A stretch of DNA of 45,759 bases from an uncultured Muribaculaceae bacterium. GTDB lineage: Bacteria > Bacteroidota > Bacteroidia > Bacteroidales > Muribaculaceae. The stretch spans positions 1 through 45,759 of the forward strand of contig CAJTYC010000009.1 of NCBI GenBank assembly GCA_910584185.1, written 5' to 3'. The notes beneath the pieces are model-generated. The model saw only the letters and a program-made list of their open reading frames with translations, was not told where the DNA came from and ran no database searches. The translations under genes were made by a program, and so were the position numbers. The first letter of the stretch is position 1; each line of letters opens with the position of its first letter. Of the stretch, positions 7,924 through 16,600 are shown piece by piece.

Positions 7924-8863
7924 GAGGATTCAAGTCTTTTATGTCCACGAGGTGATGCAGTATGGCGAATATTGCCAAACCAGCTGTGGAGTGAATCTCA
8001 AGTTTTGAGCTAATATTCTTTCGGTGGGTGGCCACTGTGTGCACAGAGAGGTATAGTTTTTCCGCAATTTCCTTGTTCGACATTCCCTTTGCCACGCAGC
8101 ATATAATTTCCTTCTCACGCTCACCAAGCAACTCTATGCCTCGTTTTGTCTCATTTTGCTTAATGGGTTCGTTTTTTTTGCTTTCAAGTTTCTTCTCCAA
8201 TTTCTCTACTGCCGGCACAAACAAATGTGATTCAATCTCAAAATGACTCATCAAGTCTTTCTCAAGGTTGATAATATCGAATAGGGCAGAACTTAGCAGG
8301 GCATTTGACTCGCCGGTGTAATGATAAATGAATATATCTTTAAGTTCATTAAGTTTCTCGCCCATATGGTCATGGTCAATTGAGAATTGCTCTATGCTGA
8401 ATGATGCGTCCTTATTTCCTTGCAACAGTTTCTCTACATATTCAAACACTACATCATTTTCATGATTCAGATGTTCATGCACTTCTGCAACATAGTCATC
8501 GAAAAACCTTATCAGCAAAAACGAAACATCGTTTGTATCTGAATAATTAATAGCCTCAATTAGTTTGTGACGCAGTTTGGGCAAAGATACATTCATAAAA
8601 GCACTATGGGCATTCTTAAGATATTGCATGAGCGATGTCAAAGACACGATATAATTGTCATGCTCACGCCCACTAAGCAGATTGCATACGGCCAAAAATG
8701 TGTCAAGATCCACATTTATATTGCCGCACACCTTGCGCACACTGTCGTCACCGAAGCCGAAGGGGATGCCGAACCGATTGATGGTCATCAACAGAAGGTT
8801 GTTGTCGCGAATCAAATCGCGCATTGTATTCTCTGGTTTGTAAGAGCTGTGTCTGTCAATCAT
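7913..8863 (-). CDS. Hemerythrin-like domain fused to LuxR-type HTH regulator
   Basis: A 316-residue protein with three parts. Residues about 14-63 resemble the ScdA_N segment of di-iron repair (RIC/YtfE) proteins, but the CCGG motif is replaced by GFGDD. Residues about 80-222 form a four-helix hemerythrin-like domain rich in likely iron ligands (H86, H131, H134/E135, H164, H166, H207, H213). Residues about 243-305 are a LuxR HTH, with LGEREKEIICCVAKGMSNKEIAEKLYLS split over the recognition region. The simplest model is a cytoplasmic sensor of oxygen, nitric oxide or iron redox state that controls transcription; this is inference. It has its own promoter at 8884-8915 and is translationally coupled to the helicase gene. 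An alternative start is Met14. Confidence 0.85.
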   Translation of the reverse strand: MIDRHSSYKPENTMRDLIRDNNLLLMTINRFGIPFGFGDDSVRKVCGNINVDLDTFLAVCNLLSGREHDNYIVSLTSLMQYLKNAHSAFMNVSLPKLRHKLIEAINYSDTNDVSFLLIRFFDDYVAEVHEHLNHENDVVFEYVEKLLQGNKDASFSIEQFSIDHDHMGEKLNELKDIFIYHYTGESNALLSSALFDIINLEKDLMSHFEIESHLFVPAVEKLEKKLESKKNEPIKQNETKRGIELLGEREKEIICCVAKGMSNKEIAEKLYLSVHTVATHRKNISSKLEIHSTAGLAIFAILHHLVDIKDLNPHAK

Positions 8864-8883
8864 TGGTTTATGCTTTTAATCTG

Positions 8884-8915
8884 CAAAATTACAAAATTGA
8901 TTCGTAGCCTGCAAT
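8884..8915 (-). promoter_or_regulatory. Promoter of hemerythrin-LuxR gene
   Basis: On the minus strand ATTG (8915-8912), a 20-base spacer and TAATTTTGC (8891-8883) fit the Bacteroidota promoter with one mismatch. The predicted start site leaves a leader of about 14 bases before the ATG at 8863. Confidence 0.7.
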
Positions 8916-8983
8916 ACCAACTTTTAGGTAGTTTTTTCGTGATTCGCAGGCATCAGAAACAGTAAAATATTTCCTCATTTATG

Positions 8984-9019
8984 CTCGTTTATTATGTAAG
9001 TCTCGTTTATTATGTAAGT
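8984..9019. repeat. Perfect tandem duplication of an 18-base unit
   Basis: CTCGTTTATTATGTAAGT occurs twice head to tail (8984-9001 and 9002-9019) with no mismatch. The second unit runs into the left arm of the inverted-repeat element that begins at 9015. It may be a small replication-slippage duplication or a trace of the element's insertion. Confidence 0.85.
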
Positions 9020-9194
9020 AATGAGTCATTTTAAATTTAAATTTAAATTTGATTTGTGCTTATTTTTGTCAGATTGGAAATTCCGCAGAAGGCGCATAGC
9101 AGGCTATGTAACTGATAAGGAATTTTCAAGGTGGCAAAAAGAGGCCAAAGCAAATTCAAAGCTCATTACTAAATTTAAAATTACTCATTACTTA
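9015..9194. repeat. Inverted-repeat element, copy 2 (MITE-like)
   Basis: Arms of 25 bases (9015-9039 and 9170-9194; outer end TAAGTAATGAGT) are complementary at 24 positions. The centre holds CATAGC-AG-GCTATG (9095-9108) followed by TAACTGAT, nearly identical to copy 1 at 3682-3703, and the flanking purine-rich stretch with GGCAAAAAG is also shared. The right arm ends on the A of the permease start codon. A TAAATTTG box at 9044-9051, inside the left half, could act as a -7 element reading into the permease, but its -33 box is poor. With the tandem duplication and the LuxR promoter it fills the 330-base divergent gap. Confidence 0.7.
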
Positions 9195-10417
9195 TGGAGT
9201 TTATATATTCATTGATTAATATGGTGGCTGAAATGGCCCCATATCTTCTCCTCGGCTTTTTTGTAGCAGGAATTCTTTACGCATTTGTGCCGGCCAAGTT
9301 TTATCGTAACCATCTTTCGCAGCCCGGACCATGGGCAGTCATAAAGGCTGCATTGATTGGTGTCCCACTTCCGTTATGCTCATGTGGTGTGCTGCCCACG
9401 GCTGTCTCATTGCGCCGCAACGGCGCCTCGCGCGGTGCATCTACATCTTTTCTTATCGCTACTCCTCAGACCGGCGTTGACTCGATTGCCGCCACATATT
9501 CGCTTTTAGGACCAGCATTTGCTATAATCCGTCCTGTGGCGGCTTTAGTAACGGCTTTTGTCGGAGGCATGCTGGTAAATCGTGAAGATAAATCATGCAG
9601 CTGGCAGTGTGATACAGAGGTTGATACAATAGATGCACCCACCTCTAACGGCTTTTGGCAAAAAGTGTGCGATGCCATGCGCTATGGTTTTGTCGACATG
9701 ATTCAGAACATCGGGAAGTGGTTGATTATCGGCCTTGTTATTGCAGCTGCTATTACGGTGTTTGTGCCTGATGGTTTCTTTACATTTTTTGCCGCTTACC
9801 CGATTCTCTCTATGATTGCTGTGGTGATTGTGGCCGTGCCTATGTATGTGTGTTCCACGGGTTCGATTCCTATTGCCCTCTCGCTTATGCTTAAGGGATT
9901 GAGTCCGGGAGCAGCGTTTGTTTTACTTATGGCGGGCCCGGCTGCCAATTTCGCGTCTATAATAATAGTCAGCAAGTCGCTCGGCAAGAGAGCAGCTTCG
10001 ATATATCTATCCACAATTGTAATCGGCGCAATTGCCATCGGAATGTGTATCGATTACCTTATGCCGCGCGATTGGTTCACGATGCCGGCCATTGCCGGTC
10101 ATGCCAACTGCCATGTTGATGTGGCGTTGTTTCCCGGCATTTGCTCGATACTGCTGATTATCCTTCTGATAAACGCCTTTATATTAAAATATACACATAA
10201 ATCCGATAAGATAATGGAAACAGAAAACTCATTTGTTGTCAAAGGTATGACTTGTGGCCATTGCAAGGCAATGGTAGAGAAAAACCTTTCGAAACTTCCC
10301 GGTGTGGAGGAGGTGACAGTTGACCTCACTTCAGGCAAAACCATGATTAAAGGGAACCCTGACCCTAATGCCGTTAAGGAAGTGATAGATGACCTCGGCT
10401 TCTCGATTGAAAAGTAG
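9194..10417 (+). CDS. SO_0444-type Cu/Zn efflux permease with C-terminal HMA domain
   Basis: A 407-residue membrane protein. Residues 1-330 form the ArsP/DUF318-type permease with about eight hydrophobic helices and two matching motifs: VPLPLCSCGVLPTAVSLRRNGAS in the first half, MYVCSTGSIPIALSLMLKGLSPGAA in the second. Residues about 340-407 are a heavy-metal-associated domain with MTCGHC as the metal-binding motif. The family exports soft metals such as copper or zinc; which metal applies here cannot be read from sequence. A Fur-family regulator follows immediately, pointing to metal-responsive control. The start codon abuts an inverted-repeat element. A later ATG at 9221 is possible, but the N-terminal extension is consistent with the family. 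Confidence 0.88.
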   Translation: MEFIYSLINMVAEMAPYLLLGFFVAGILYAFVPAKFYRNHLSQPGPWAVIKAALIGVPLPLCSCGVLPTAVSLRRNGASRGASTSFLIATPQTGVDSIAATYSLLGPAFAIIRPVAALVTAFVGGMLVNREDKSCSWQCDTEVDTIDAPTSNGFWQKVCDAMRYGFVDMIQNIGKWLIIGLVIAAAITVFVPDGFFTFFAAYPILSMIAVVIVAVPMYVCSTGSIPIALSLMLKGLSPGAAFVLLMAGPAANFASIIIVSKSLGKRAASIYLSTIVIGAIAIGMCIDYLMPRDWFTMPAIAGHANCHVDVALFPGICSILLIILLINAFILKYTHKSDKIMETENSFVVKGMTCGHCKAMVEKNLSKLPGVEEVTVDLTSGKTMIKGNPDPNAVKEVIDDLGFSIEK

Positions 10418-10425
10418 TGCTGGCA

Positions 10426-10866
10426 ATGAACCGTCAAGACATGGAAACTCTGTTGGAAGAGAAGGGTATACGCCTTACTTCCAACAGAATTCTTATATTA
10501 AAGGCACTCAGTGACGCAAAGAATCCAATCAGTCTCGCCGACCTTGAGTCAAGACTTGGCTACACAATGGATAAGGCGAGCATATTTCGTGTGCTCGAAT
10601 TATTTGCCCAAAAAGAGGTGGTGCATGTGATTGATGATGGGAGCAGATCACAAAAATATGAAATTTGCCATGGACACGGACATCACTCTATTGCCGACCA
10701 GCATGTGCATTTCTATTGCGAAATCTGCAAGGAAACATTTTGCATCGAATCAATGAAAGTCCCTATGGTGCAATTGCCGGAAGGGTTTGAGTCTCAATCG
10801 GTAAATTACGTGGTGAAAGGGATTTGTCCGCGATGTGGCAAAAAAATGTCAAATCCCCTCTTGTAG
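10426..10866 (+). CDS. Fur-family transcriptional regulator
   Basis: A 146-residue protein. The N-terminal winged helix includes GIRLTSNRILILKAL and DKASIFRVLELFAQKEVVH. The C-terminal dimer domain has HGHGHHS, HVHFYCEICKETFC and CPRCGKK, so both structural-zinc CxxC pairs are present along with several histidines for the sensing site. It sits nine bases after the permease stop, and so most likely controls the efflux operon in response to a metal; Zur- or Fur-like specificity is undecided. I chose ATG 10426; a GTG at 10417 and ATG at 10441 are alternatives. Confidence 0.88.
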   Translation: MNRQDMETLLEEKGIRLTSNRILILKALSDAKNPISLADLESRLGYTMDKASIFRVLELFAQKEVVHVIDDGSRSQKYEICHGHGHHSIADQHVHFYCEICKETFCIESMKVPMVQLPEGFESQSVNYVVKGICPRCGKKMSNPLL

Positions 10867-10918
10867 TGAAATAAACCTAAGGTCGGCGCATCTATCTAAA
10901 GTGATAAAAGTTACTACT

Positions 10919-11683
10919 ATGAGAAAGACTATAATGATACTGGTTGTCGCTGTCATGGCATTTTTCACTCCATTGGCACAAGGTGCGGCAACATTTAATA
11001 ATGAGACCTTGAAATATGTGGTCACCTATAAATGGGGACTTATTCACAAGGAGGCCGGTGACGCTACTCTTACGCTGCGCAGGCAAGGCAATCATTACAA
11101 CCTGAGACTGGTGGGAAGCTCCAGGAAATGGGCAGATAAAATATATCGTGTGCGCGACACCCTGCATAGCACACTGCGTGTAGCCGACCTTAAACCTGTG
11201 AGCTATACAAAGAAAATGCACGAAGGTAAACGTCATGATATAGACAAGATTTCGTTTACACATAATGGTAATACAACCATAGGCAAAACAACCCGCTATC
11301 GCACTAAAAACGGGGTGCCGACCGTCAAGGAGGCTACCCTAAGTGCAACAGGACCTGTGTATGATTTCTTATCGATATTTTATTATCTTCGCAAACTTGA
11401 CTATTCGCAGCTCAACAAATATAAAAGCTACACAGCCACAACATTCTCCGGAAGCAAGAAAGAGCTTGTGAAAATCAAGAGCCTGGGCATAGAGAAGATA
11501 AAGATGCGCGACAAAACTGAGCGCGAGGCATATCATATTAAATTTAACTTCACGCAAAATGGTGGTAAAAAGTCGAGCGATGATATAGACGCATGGATAT
11601 CAACCGACAGCCGACATATACCACTATATCTTGTGGGCAAGCTCCCGATTGGAGAGATAAGGGTTTATCTCACCGCATCATAG
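10919..11683 (+). CDS. DUF3108 family exported protein
   Basis: A 254-residue protein with a signal peptide (MRKTIMILVVAVMAFFTPLAQG) and a beta-rich body: LKYVVTYKWGLIHKEAGDATLTL, then RVRDTLHSTL, and a C-terminal DDIDAWISTDSRHIPLYLVGK. This is the DUF3108 fold, periplasmic in other bacteria and of unknown function. An open frame extends upstream to 10835 and overlaps the Fur gene, but the signal peptide places the start at 10919. It lies 52 bases after the Fur gene on the same strand. Its stop overlaps the end of the convergent nitrilase gene by six bases, leaving no room for a terminator between them. Confidence 0.85.
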   Translation: MRKTIMILVVAVMAFFTPLAQGAATFNNETLKYVVTYKWGLIHKEAGDATLTLRRQGNHYNLRLVGSSRKWADKIYRVRDTLHSTLRVADLKPVSYTKKMHEGKRHDIDKISFTHNGNTTIGKTTRYRTKNGVPTVKEATLSATGPVYDFLSIFYYLRKLDYSQLNKYKSYTATTFSGSKKELVKIKSLGIEKIKMRDKTEREAYHIKFNFTQNGGKKSSDDIDAWISTDSRHIPLYLVGKLPIGEIRVYLTAS

Positions 11684-12472
11684 TTTGAAAATATCAGCAT
11701 CACGCCATGCCGGGAATTTGGCTCTGAAAGCATCGAGCCGTTCCCGGCTTAATGTTGCATATACGAGTCCATTCTCGTCAAATCTCACTGACACATCCTT
11801 GCCTTTGAAGTCGTATACGGCCGAACTGCCGTCGTAAGTGTAGCCTGCATTGTCTACGCCACGACAATCTACAGCACAAACATAAGCCTCATTCTCAATG
11901 GCTCGTGCGGGCAAAAGGGCGTTCCAGGCATTTATTCTGACCTGCGGCCAGTTTGCCACGACAATCAGAGCGTCATACTCATTATTTACATTGCGACACC
12001 ACACCGGGAATCTCACATCATAGCAAACCGCCATTGCGAGATTCCAACCCCTGTATCTGACGCAAAGTCTGCTGTAACCTCTTGAGAACACCTTGTCCTC
12101 ACCCGCCATGGTGAAAAGATGGTTCTTGTCTTCGAAATACTCGTCGCCTGAGGGCTCTATGAAGAAAGCCCTATTGTAAAGTGAGCCACCGGAATCTGCA
12201 ATAAAGCTGCCGGCTATGGCAATCTTACGTTCAGATGCGAGTTGCTTTATAAAGTCAATTGTCTTGCCGGTGTTGCGTTCGGCCATAGGGCGTACAGCCT
12301 CCTTGTCGAGTCCTACCGGAAAACCGGTAGAAAAAGTCTCCGGTAAAATAAGAAGGTCAGTTTCCGGATGAATATTCGCCACGAGACTACGCAAAGTCTC
12401 AAGATTGGCATCCTTATTACCCCATTGTATCTCCATGGGGTAAAGACATACTTTAAGGTCTGAACTTGTCAT
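11678..12472 (-). CDS. Nitrilase-superfamily amidohydrolase (YafV/omega-amidase-like)
   Basis: A 264-residue protein with the catalytic triad E45 (LPETFSTGF), K116 (DKNHLF) and C150 (AVCYDVRFPVWCRN). The CYDVRFPVW context is that of YafV/Nit2 omega-amidases, which hydrolyse alpha-ketoglutaramate or alpha-ketosuccinamate in glutamine transamination or methionine salvage. It is cytoplasmic, with no signal peptide. I take the start at 12472 (MTSSDLKVCLYPM), one base after the stop of the acyltransferase gene. An upstream in-frame ATG at 12508 would overlap that gene and adds residues with no family counterpart. Confidence 0.88.
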   Translation of the reverse strand: MTSSDLKVCLYPMEIQWGNKDANLETLRSLVANIHPETDLLILPETFSTGFPVGLDKEAVRPMAERNTGKTIDFIKQLASERKIAIAGSFIADSGGSLYNRAFFIEPSGDEYFEDKNHLFTMAGEDKVFSRGYSRLCVRYRGWNLAMAVCYDVRFPVWCRNVNNEYDALIVVANWPQVRINAWNALLPARAIENEAYVCAVDCRGVDNAGYTYDGSSAVYDFKGKDVSVRFDENGLVYATLSRERLDAFRAKFPAWRDADIFKL

Positions 12473-12473
12473 G

Positions 12474-13019
12474 TCACACTTCGAATTTTTCAGGATATAA
12501 AGCCGCATCCATATGATGCGAGTAGAAAGTTTTCACATCGCGCAAGTCATCCTCAATATTGCCCGAAGGAATAAGTTCCTCACATATTTCGATGGCTTTA
12601 TGCTTATAATCTATTATGCCAAGCTGTATGGGTACGCCTGCATCGATGGCTATATGCAGGAAACCTGTGCGCCATTGCTTCACAGCGCTCCTTGTGCCCT
12701 CTGGCGTGACCGCGAGATTAAGGTAATTTTGGCTTTTGAAGCGATTGATAATTTGCTGAGAGAGATTGCCGCCTGTGCCTTTGGGATATACCGGGATTCC
12801 GCCCAAAGACTTAAGTAAAAAATTCAAGGGGAAGAAAAACCAAAATTTCTTCATCAGAAAATTGGCCTTTCTCCCTATTGAATAGTATGCGAGAAGACCG
12901 AGTATGAAATCCCAATTGGAAGTGTGAGGAGCCACACATATCACGCACTTGTCACGTCGAGGTGCGGTTATATTCACCTTCCAACCTGCCAATTTCAATA
13001 TCAGTCCCCAGAAATTCAT
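12474..13019 (-). CDS. PlsC-family glycerolipid acyltransferase
   Basis: A 181-residue protein with the acyltransferase motifs HTSNWD (H32 and D37, the HX4D catalytic pair), GGIPVYPKG, and PEGTRS (about 106-111). It is shorter than a classical PlsC (about 240) and lacks an obvious N-terminal anchor apart from a hydrophobic start. Small proteins of this type acylate lysophosphatidate or related lysolipids at the inner membrane. The precise substrate is not shown. It is followed after one base by the nitrilase gene, so they share a transcript. Confidence 0.85.
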   Translation of the reverse strand: MNFWGLILKLAGWKVNITAPRRDKCVICVAPHTSNWDFILGLLAYYSIGRKANFLMKKFWFFFPLNFLLKSLGGIPVYPKGTGGNLSQQIINRFKSQNYLNLAVTPEGTRSAVKQWRTGFLHIAIDAGVPIQLGIIDYKHKAIEICEELIPSGNIEDDLRDVKTFYSHHMDAALYPEKFEV

Positions 13020-13047
13020 GTTATTCTACTTTGTGCGCTACCTATAA

Positions 13048-13410
13048 TTATTTGCCTGCAATCTCTTTGTTGCGAGCTTTCTCTTCTTCAGGAATTGCTG
13101 CATTGAAGATTTTGAGCGCCTCGTTAATCTCCTCGCTAAATTCTGTTTCGATCTTATCGAACAGACTTCTGAAGAACTCACGTTTGGCTTTGCCATAAGC
13201 AGCTGCATCTTCAAATGCGCTCATACCCTTGTCGAAATATACGTTGGCATTGTTCTTGGCTTTGCCCACTGCGCCTAACGCCACTTTTATCGCCTCTGCG
13301 ATTTTATCCTGGTCTGCACCCTTTACATTGTAATAGGCAGAAACCATCTCGTTAACAACAGATGCTCCAAGAGCGTCTGCATACTTCTTAAATTCTCTTT
13401 TGTTTGCCAT
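13048..13410 (-). CDS. Conserved hypothetical protein (120 aa, helical)
   Basis: A 120-residue soluble protein with no signal peptide, membrane segment or cysteine. It reads as mostly helical and rich in Ala, Lys and Glu, beginning MANKREFKKYADALGASVV and ending in a charged tail. I do not recognise a named family. It lies 28 bases upstream of the acyltransferase gene on the same strand and may be co-transcribed. Codon use looks like that of its neighbours, and the frame is uninterrupted, so it is probably a real gene. Confidence 0.7.
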   Translation of the reverse strand: MANKREFKKYADALGASVVNEMVSAYYNVKGADQDKIAEAIKVALGAVGKAKNNANVYFDKGMSAFEDAAAYGKAKREFFRSLFDKIETEFSEEINEALKIFNAAIPEEEKARNKEIAGK

Positions 13411-13628
13411 AATTATATATAATTAATCTTTTGGGTTATATATATGATTGTCACAATGTGCAATGTTAGTCTAAACAGATTACAACTTGCTATTGACGGA
13501 TATGCAAGTCTAAAAGCTAAACTGATATAAATTAGCAAAACTTGAATACTGTCACCTCATATATTATAACACAAATATAGGACATTTGTATGATATTACA
13601 AAATAAAATCGAACGGAACTGTAAAACT

Positions 13629-13660
13629 TTTGCATCTACAGTTCTTTTTCACTAAATTTG
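13629..13660 (+). promoter_or_regulatory. Promoter of tamB
   Basis: TTTG (13629-13632), a 20-base spacer and TAAATTTGC (13653-13661) match the Bacteroidota promoter exactly. The transcription start should fall near 13667, so the ATG at 13676 is used with a leader of only about nine bases. The rest of the 265-base gap 13411-13675 is AT-rich with no other feature that I can support. Confidence 0.8.
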
Positions 13661-13675
13661 CATGATTTTCTGACT

Positions 13676-16600
13676 ATGTCGGCTACAAGGTCAATTTATA
13701 AGGTTGTTCGCAGCGTTCTTTTCTCCGTTATTCTTACGGCGGTTGGATTGGTCGCTGCCCTTTACGTGTTTGTTTCGGTGCCTGCTGTGCAAAATAAACT
13801 GAAAAACATTGCCGAGCAAGAACTTGCTGTGCTTACCGGTGGCCGTATTAAGATAGGGGAGGTCAGTATTTCACCTTTTAATGAGTTGCGCCTTAACAAT
13901 GTTTCAATTTCAGACCCCAAAGGCATTAGATGCGCATATATCGGGCAATTAGGCGCCGGCATAGACCTTTGGGATTTACTGGTCGACGGAGATGTGGTGA
14001 TTACATACGTGGAGTTGGTGTCGCTTGACGCTTCACTGCGCCAAGATCATCCGGGTGCCCCACTCAATATACAATTTCTTGTAGATGCTTTCAAGTCAAA
14101 AGAAAAGCGTGAAAAGTCTAAGGTGCGAGTTGTGCTTCACAACATAGTGGTGCGAAAATCAGCCTTGTCTTATAAACGTTGCTGGATTCCACGTGATTCG
14201 GCACAGCAAAGGTTTGATCCAAACAATATAGAGATTACAGATTTGAATGCAGACCTATCGTTGCCTTTGATAATGGGTGATTCAGTCAACGTGAGGTTGC
14301 GTAGACTCGCATTCAACGAGAGGTCCGGCATTGAAGTCAACAGTTTGTCGCTTAATGCCTCAATCTCGCCTAAGCAAATCAGTTTGCAAGACTTTAAGTT
14401 GAAAGTCGGAGATTCACAGATACGACTGTCAGACCAAAAAGTGAGCATAAATGGATATGCTGACATCGTCAATTCACTGTCGCAATATCCGAGAGAGGTG
14501 ACAATTTCTTGCATTCCTTTTTATCCTTCCGACTTTAAAGCCTTTGCTCCGGAACTCTCGCATTTTGATATGCCATTCATGTTTTATGCGGAACTTAATG
14601 GGACACTCGAATCAGTTACATTTAACAATGTCAGCTTGCATTCAAATTCCTCCGATTTACGGTTGGACATAAATGGTGGGGCATCAGGTCTCTCCCAACC
14701 GAAAAACATCAGCGCAATAATCAATGAGCTGAAATTGCATATATCCTCCAACTGGATGGAGAGGCTTCTCTCAATCGCACCAAAGGTGCCCGGTGCGGTA
14801 AGTACTGCTTTATCAGGTCTTGGCAATACAGATTTAATCCTCTCGGGCGATGTCGATATGGCTTCTTTTTCAGCATATGCCGATTTGAAATTAGTGTCAG
14901 ACGCCGGCAAACTAAACGTTTCATCCGAGCTCCGCAGATTTGGCAGTGTATTGTCTATCTCTAATGCGAGCGTTGTGTCTGACGGATTTGCGGTAGGAAA
15001 GGTTTTAGGTGTTGACAAACTTGGTAATGTTACACTTAATGCAGAGGGAGGATTAAATATTAATGGCAAAGAGTTAGATGCCGACTTGTCGGTGGATGTT
15101 CCTGTCATAGAATATAACGGCAATTCGGTCAGCAATTTATTTTTGACACTGACTAAGTCGGGAAAATCTATAAAGGGGGAGTTGAATGTGCCTGATCAGA
15201 ATCTAAATGTTGCCCTTTCTGCGGATGTATTGCTCGATGGTGCCAATTCAAATTGGAATATTAACGGCAACATTGCTAACTTAGTTCCTTCTGATTGGGG
15301 CTTAAACGGTTTTAAGCCAGGAGAAAGCATAAATGGCTTGGTGACACTCAATGCAATAGGAAATTCAATTGATAACGTGCGCGGTGAATTGAATGTGACG
15401 AATGCAAACCTGATCTCGCACAAAAGGCCAATACACATCGAATCTTTAGCGTTGACTGCATCGGTCCATGAAAATCAGCGTGAATACGCGCTCAATTCGG
15501 ATTTCTTGCAGGCAAGATTGAGCGGCGATTTCAGGTTTTCATCCATGCAGAATATGATGTCAGCGGTGTTACATCAATGCTTTCCCTCCTTATTTAAGTT
15601 TGCCGAAAGCAAAACATATGATGGCCAATTTGCAGATATAAACTTGAAATTGAAGCCGGCAAACGATCTGTATGATGCCCTCGGTATACCTATAAGACCG
15701 GGTGAGCCGGTTGATATTAATGCACATGTGAGCGGCATTGATGGAACTGCAACTGTGGCAATGGATGCCAAATATCTTGTGCAGGGCAAGAATAAGTTGA
15801 TAAAGAACACTCATTTTGAGACTTCAGTCGGCATAGGCATGCCATTGACTTTAGATTTAAAAACCACATACCCGGTAAAGCATGATTTGGCAGATATGCA
15901 TATACAAGCGAAGGCTGTAGATGATAAGGCTCAAGTATGCATAGGCTGGACAGCTGTGTCAAATCCGAAAAACTGTGGTGCGATTGATTTGCAGGCATCG
16001 CTAAGCAGAGATCCAATCTTCAATAAACTCGGTATAGATGCAAGTCTGAACGAATCAAAAATTAACCTCAATGGGGCAGAATGGAAAGTGCTTCCCGCCA
16101 CCATAAGTTTTAAGGATAAGATTTTAGAGGTTAACAACATCCATGTGTCGCACGACTATCAGTTCATTAATATTAATGGTAAGGCTTCGTCTGACCCGAT
16201 GGATGTTCTTTCAGCCTACCTTGCCGGAATAGATTTACAATATATTTTTGATATCCTGAATATAAATCATGTGGATTTCGGTGGCATAGCCACCGGATAC
16301 GCAAAGGTGAGCAGCTTATTCAGTGGCGCACCGGTTGCTGAAACAGAAAATCTGACAGTCAAGAATCTGGCCTACAACGGATGTGTGCTTGGTGATGGCA
16401 AATTATACGGCAATTGGGACAGCACCGCTAAAAAAGTCGGAATAAATGCTGATATTCAGGCCGCAGATACGGCCTCGGCAACTGTCAGAGGAGGAATCTA
16501 TGTGACTCGAGATTCTCTATCGTTCGATTTTGATGCCAATAAGATAGATGTTCGGCTGCTGCAACCTTTCATGTCAGGATTCACATCTAAGATTACAGGA

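Noticed and set aside
8984..9019. Possible CRISPR-like or iteron array
   Set aside because: Only two adjacent 18-base units with no spacers; neither a CRISPR array nor a replication iteron set.
9021..9215. 64-codon open frame beginning MSHFKFKFKFDLCLF
   Set aside because: It lies wholly inside inverted-repeat copy 2 and runs through both arms into the permease start. The repetitive Lys/Phe start simply reads the ATTTAAATTT arm. No independent sign of coding.
10835..10918. N-terminal extension of the DUF3108 protein
   Set aside because: It overlaps the Fur gene and would place the clear signal peptide internally; the ATG at 10919 starts directly with the signal peptide.
12473..12508. Upstream ATG (12508) for the nitrilase gene
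   Set aside because: It lies inside the acyltransferase gene, and the extra residues have no counterpart in the family; ATG 12472 is one base after that gene's stop.
13658..13675. Earlier TTG start for tamB
   Set aside because: The codon is part of the -7 promoter box. ATG 13676 follows the expected transcription start.
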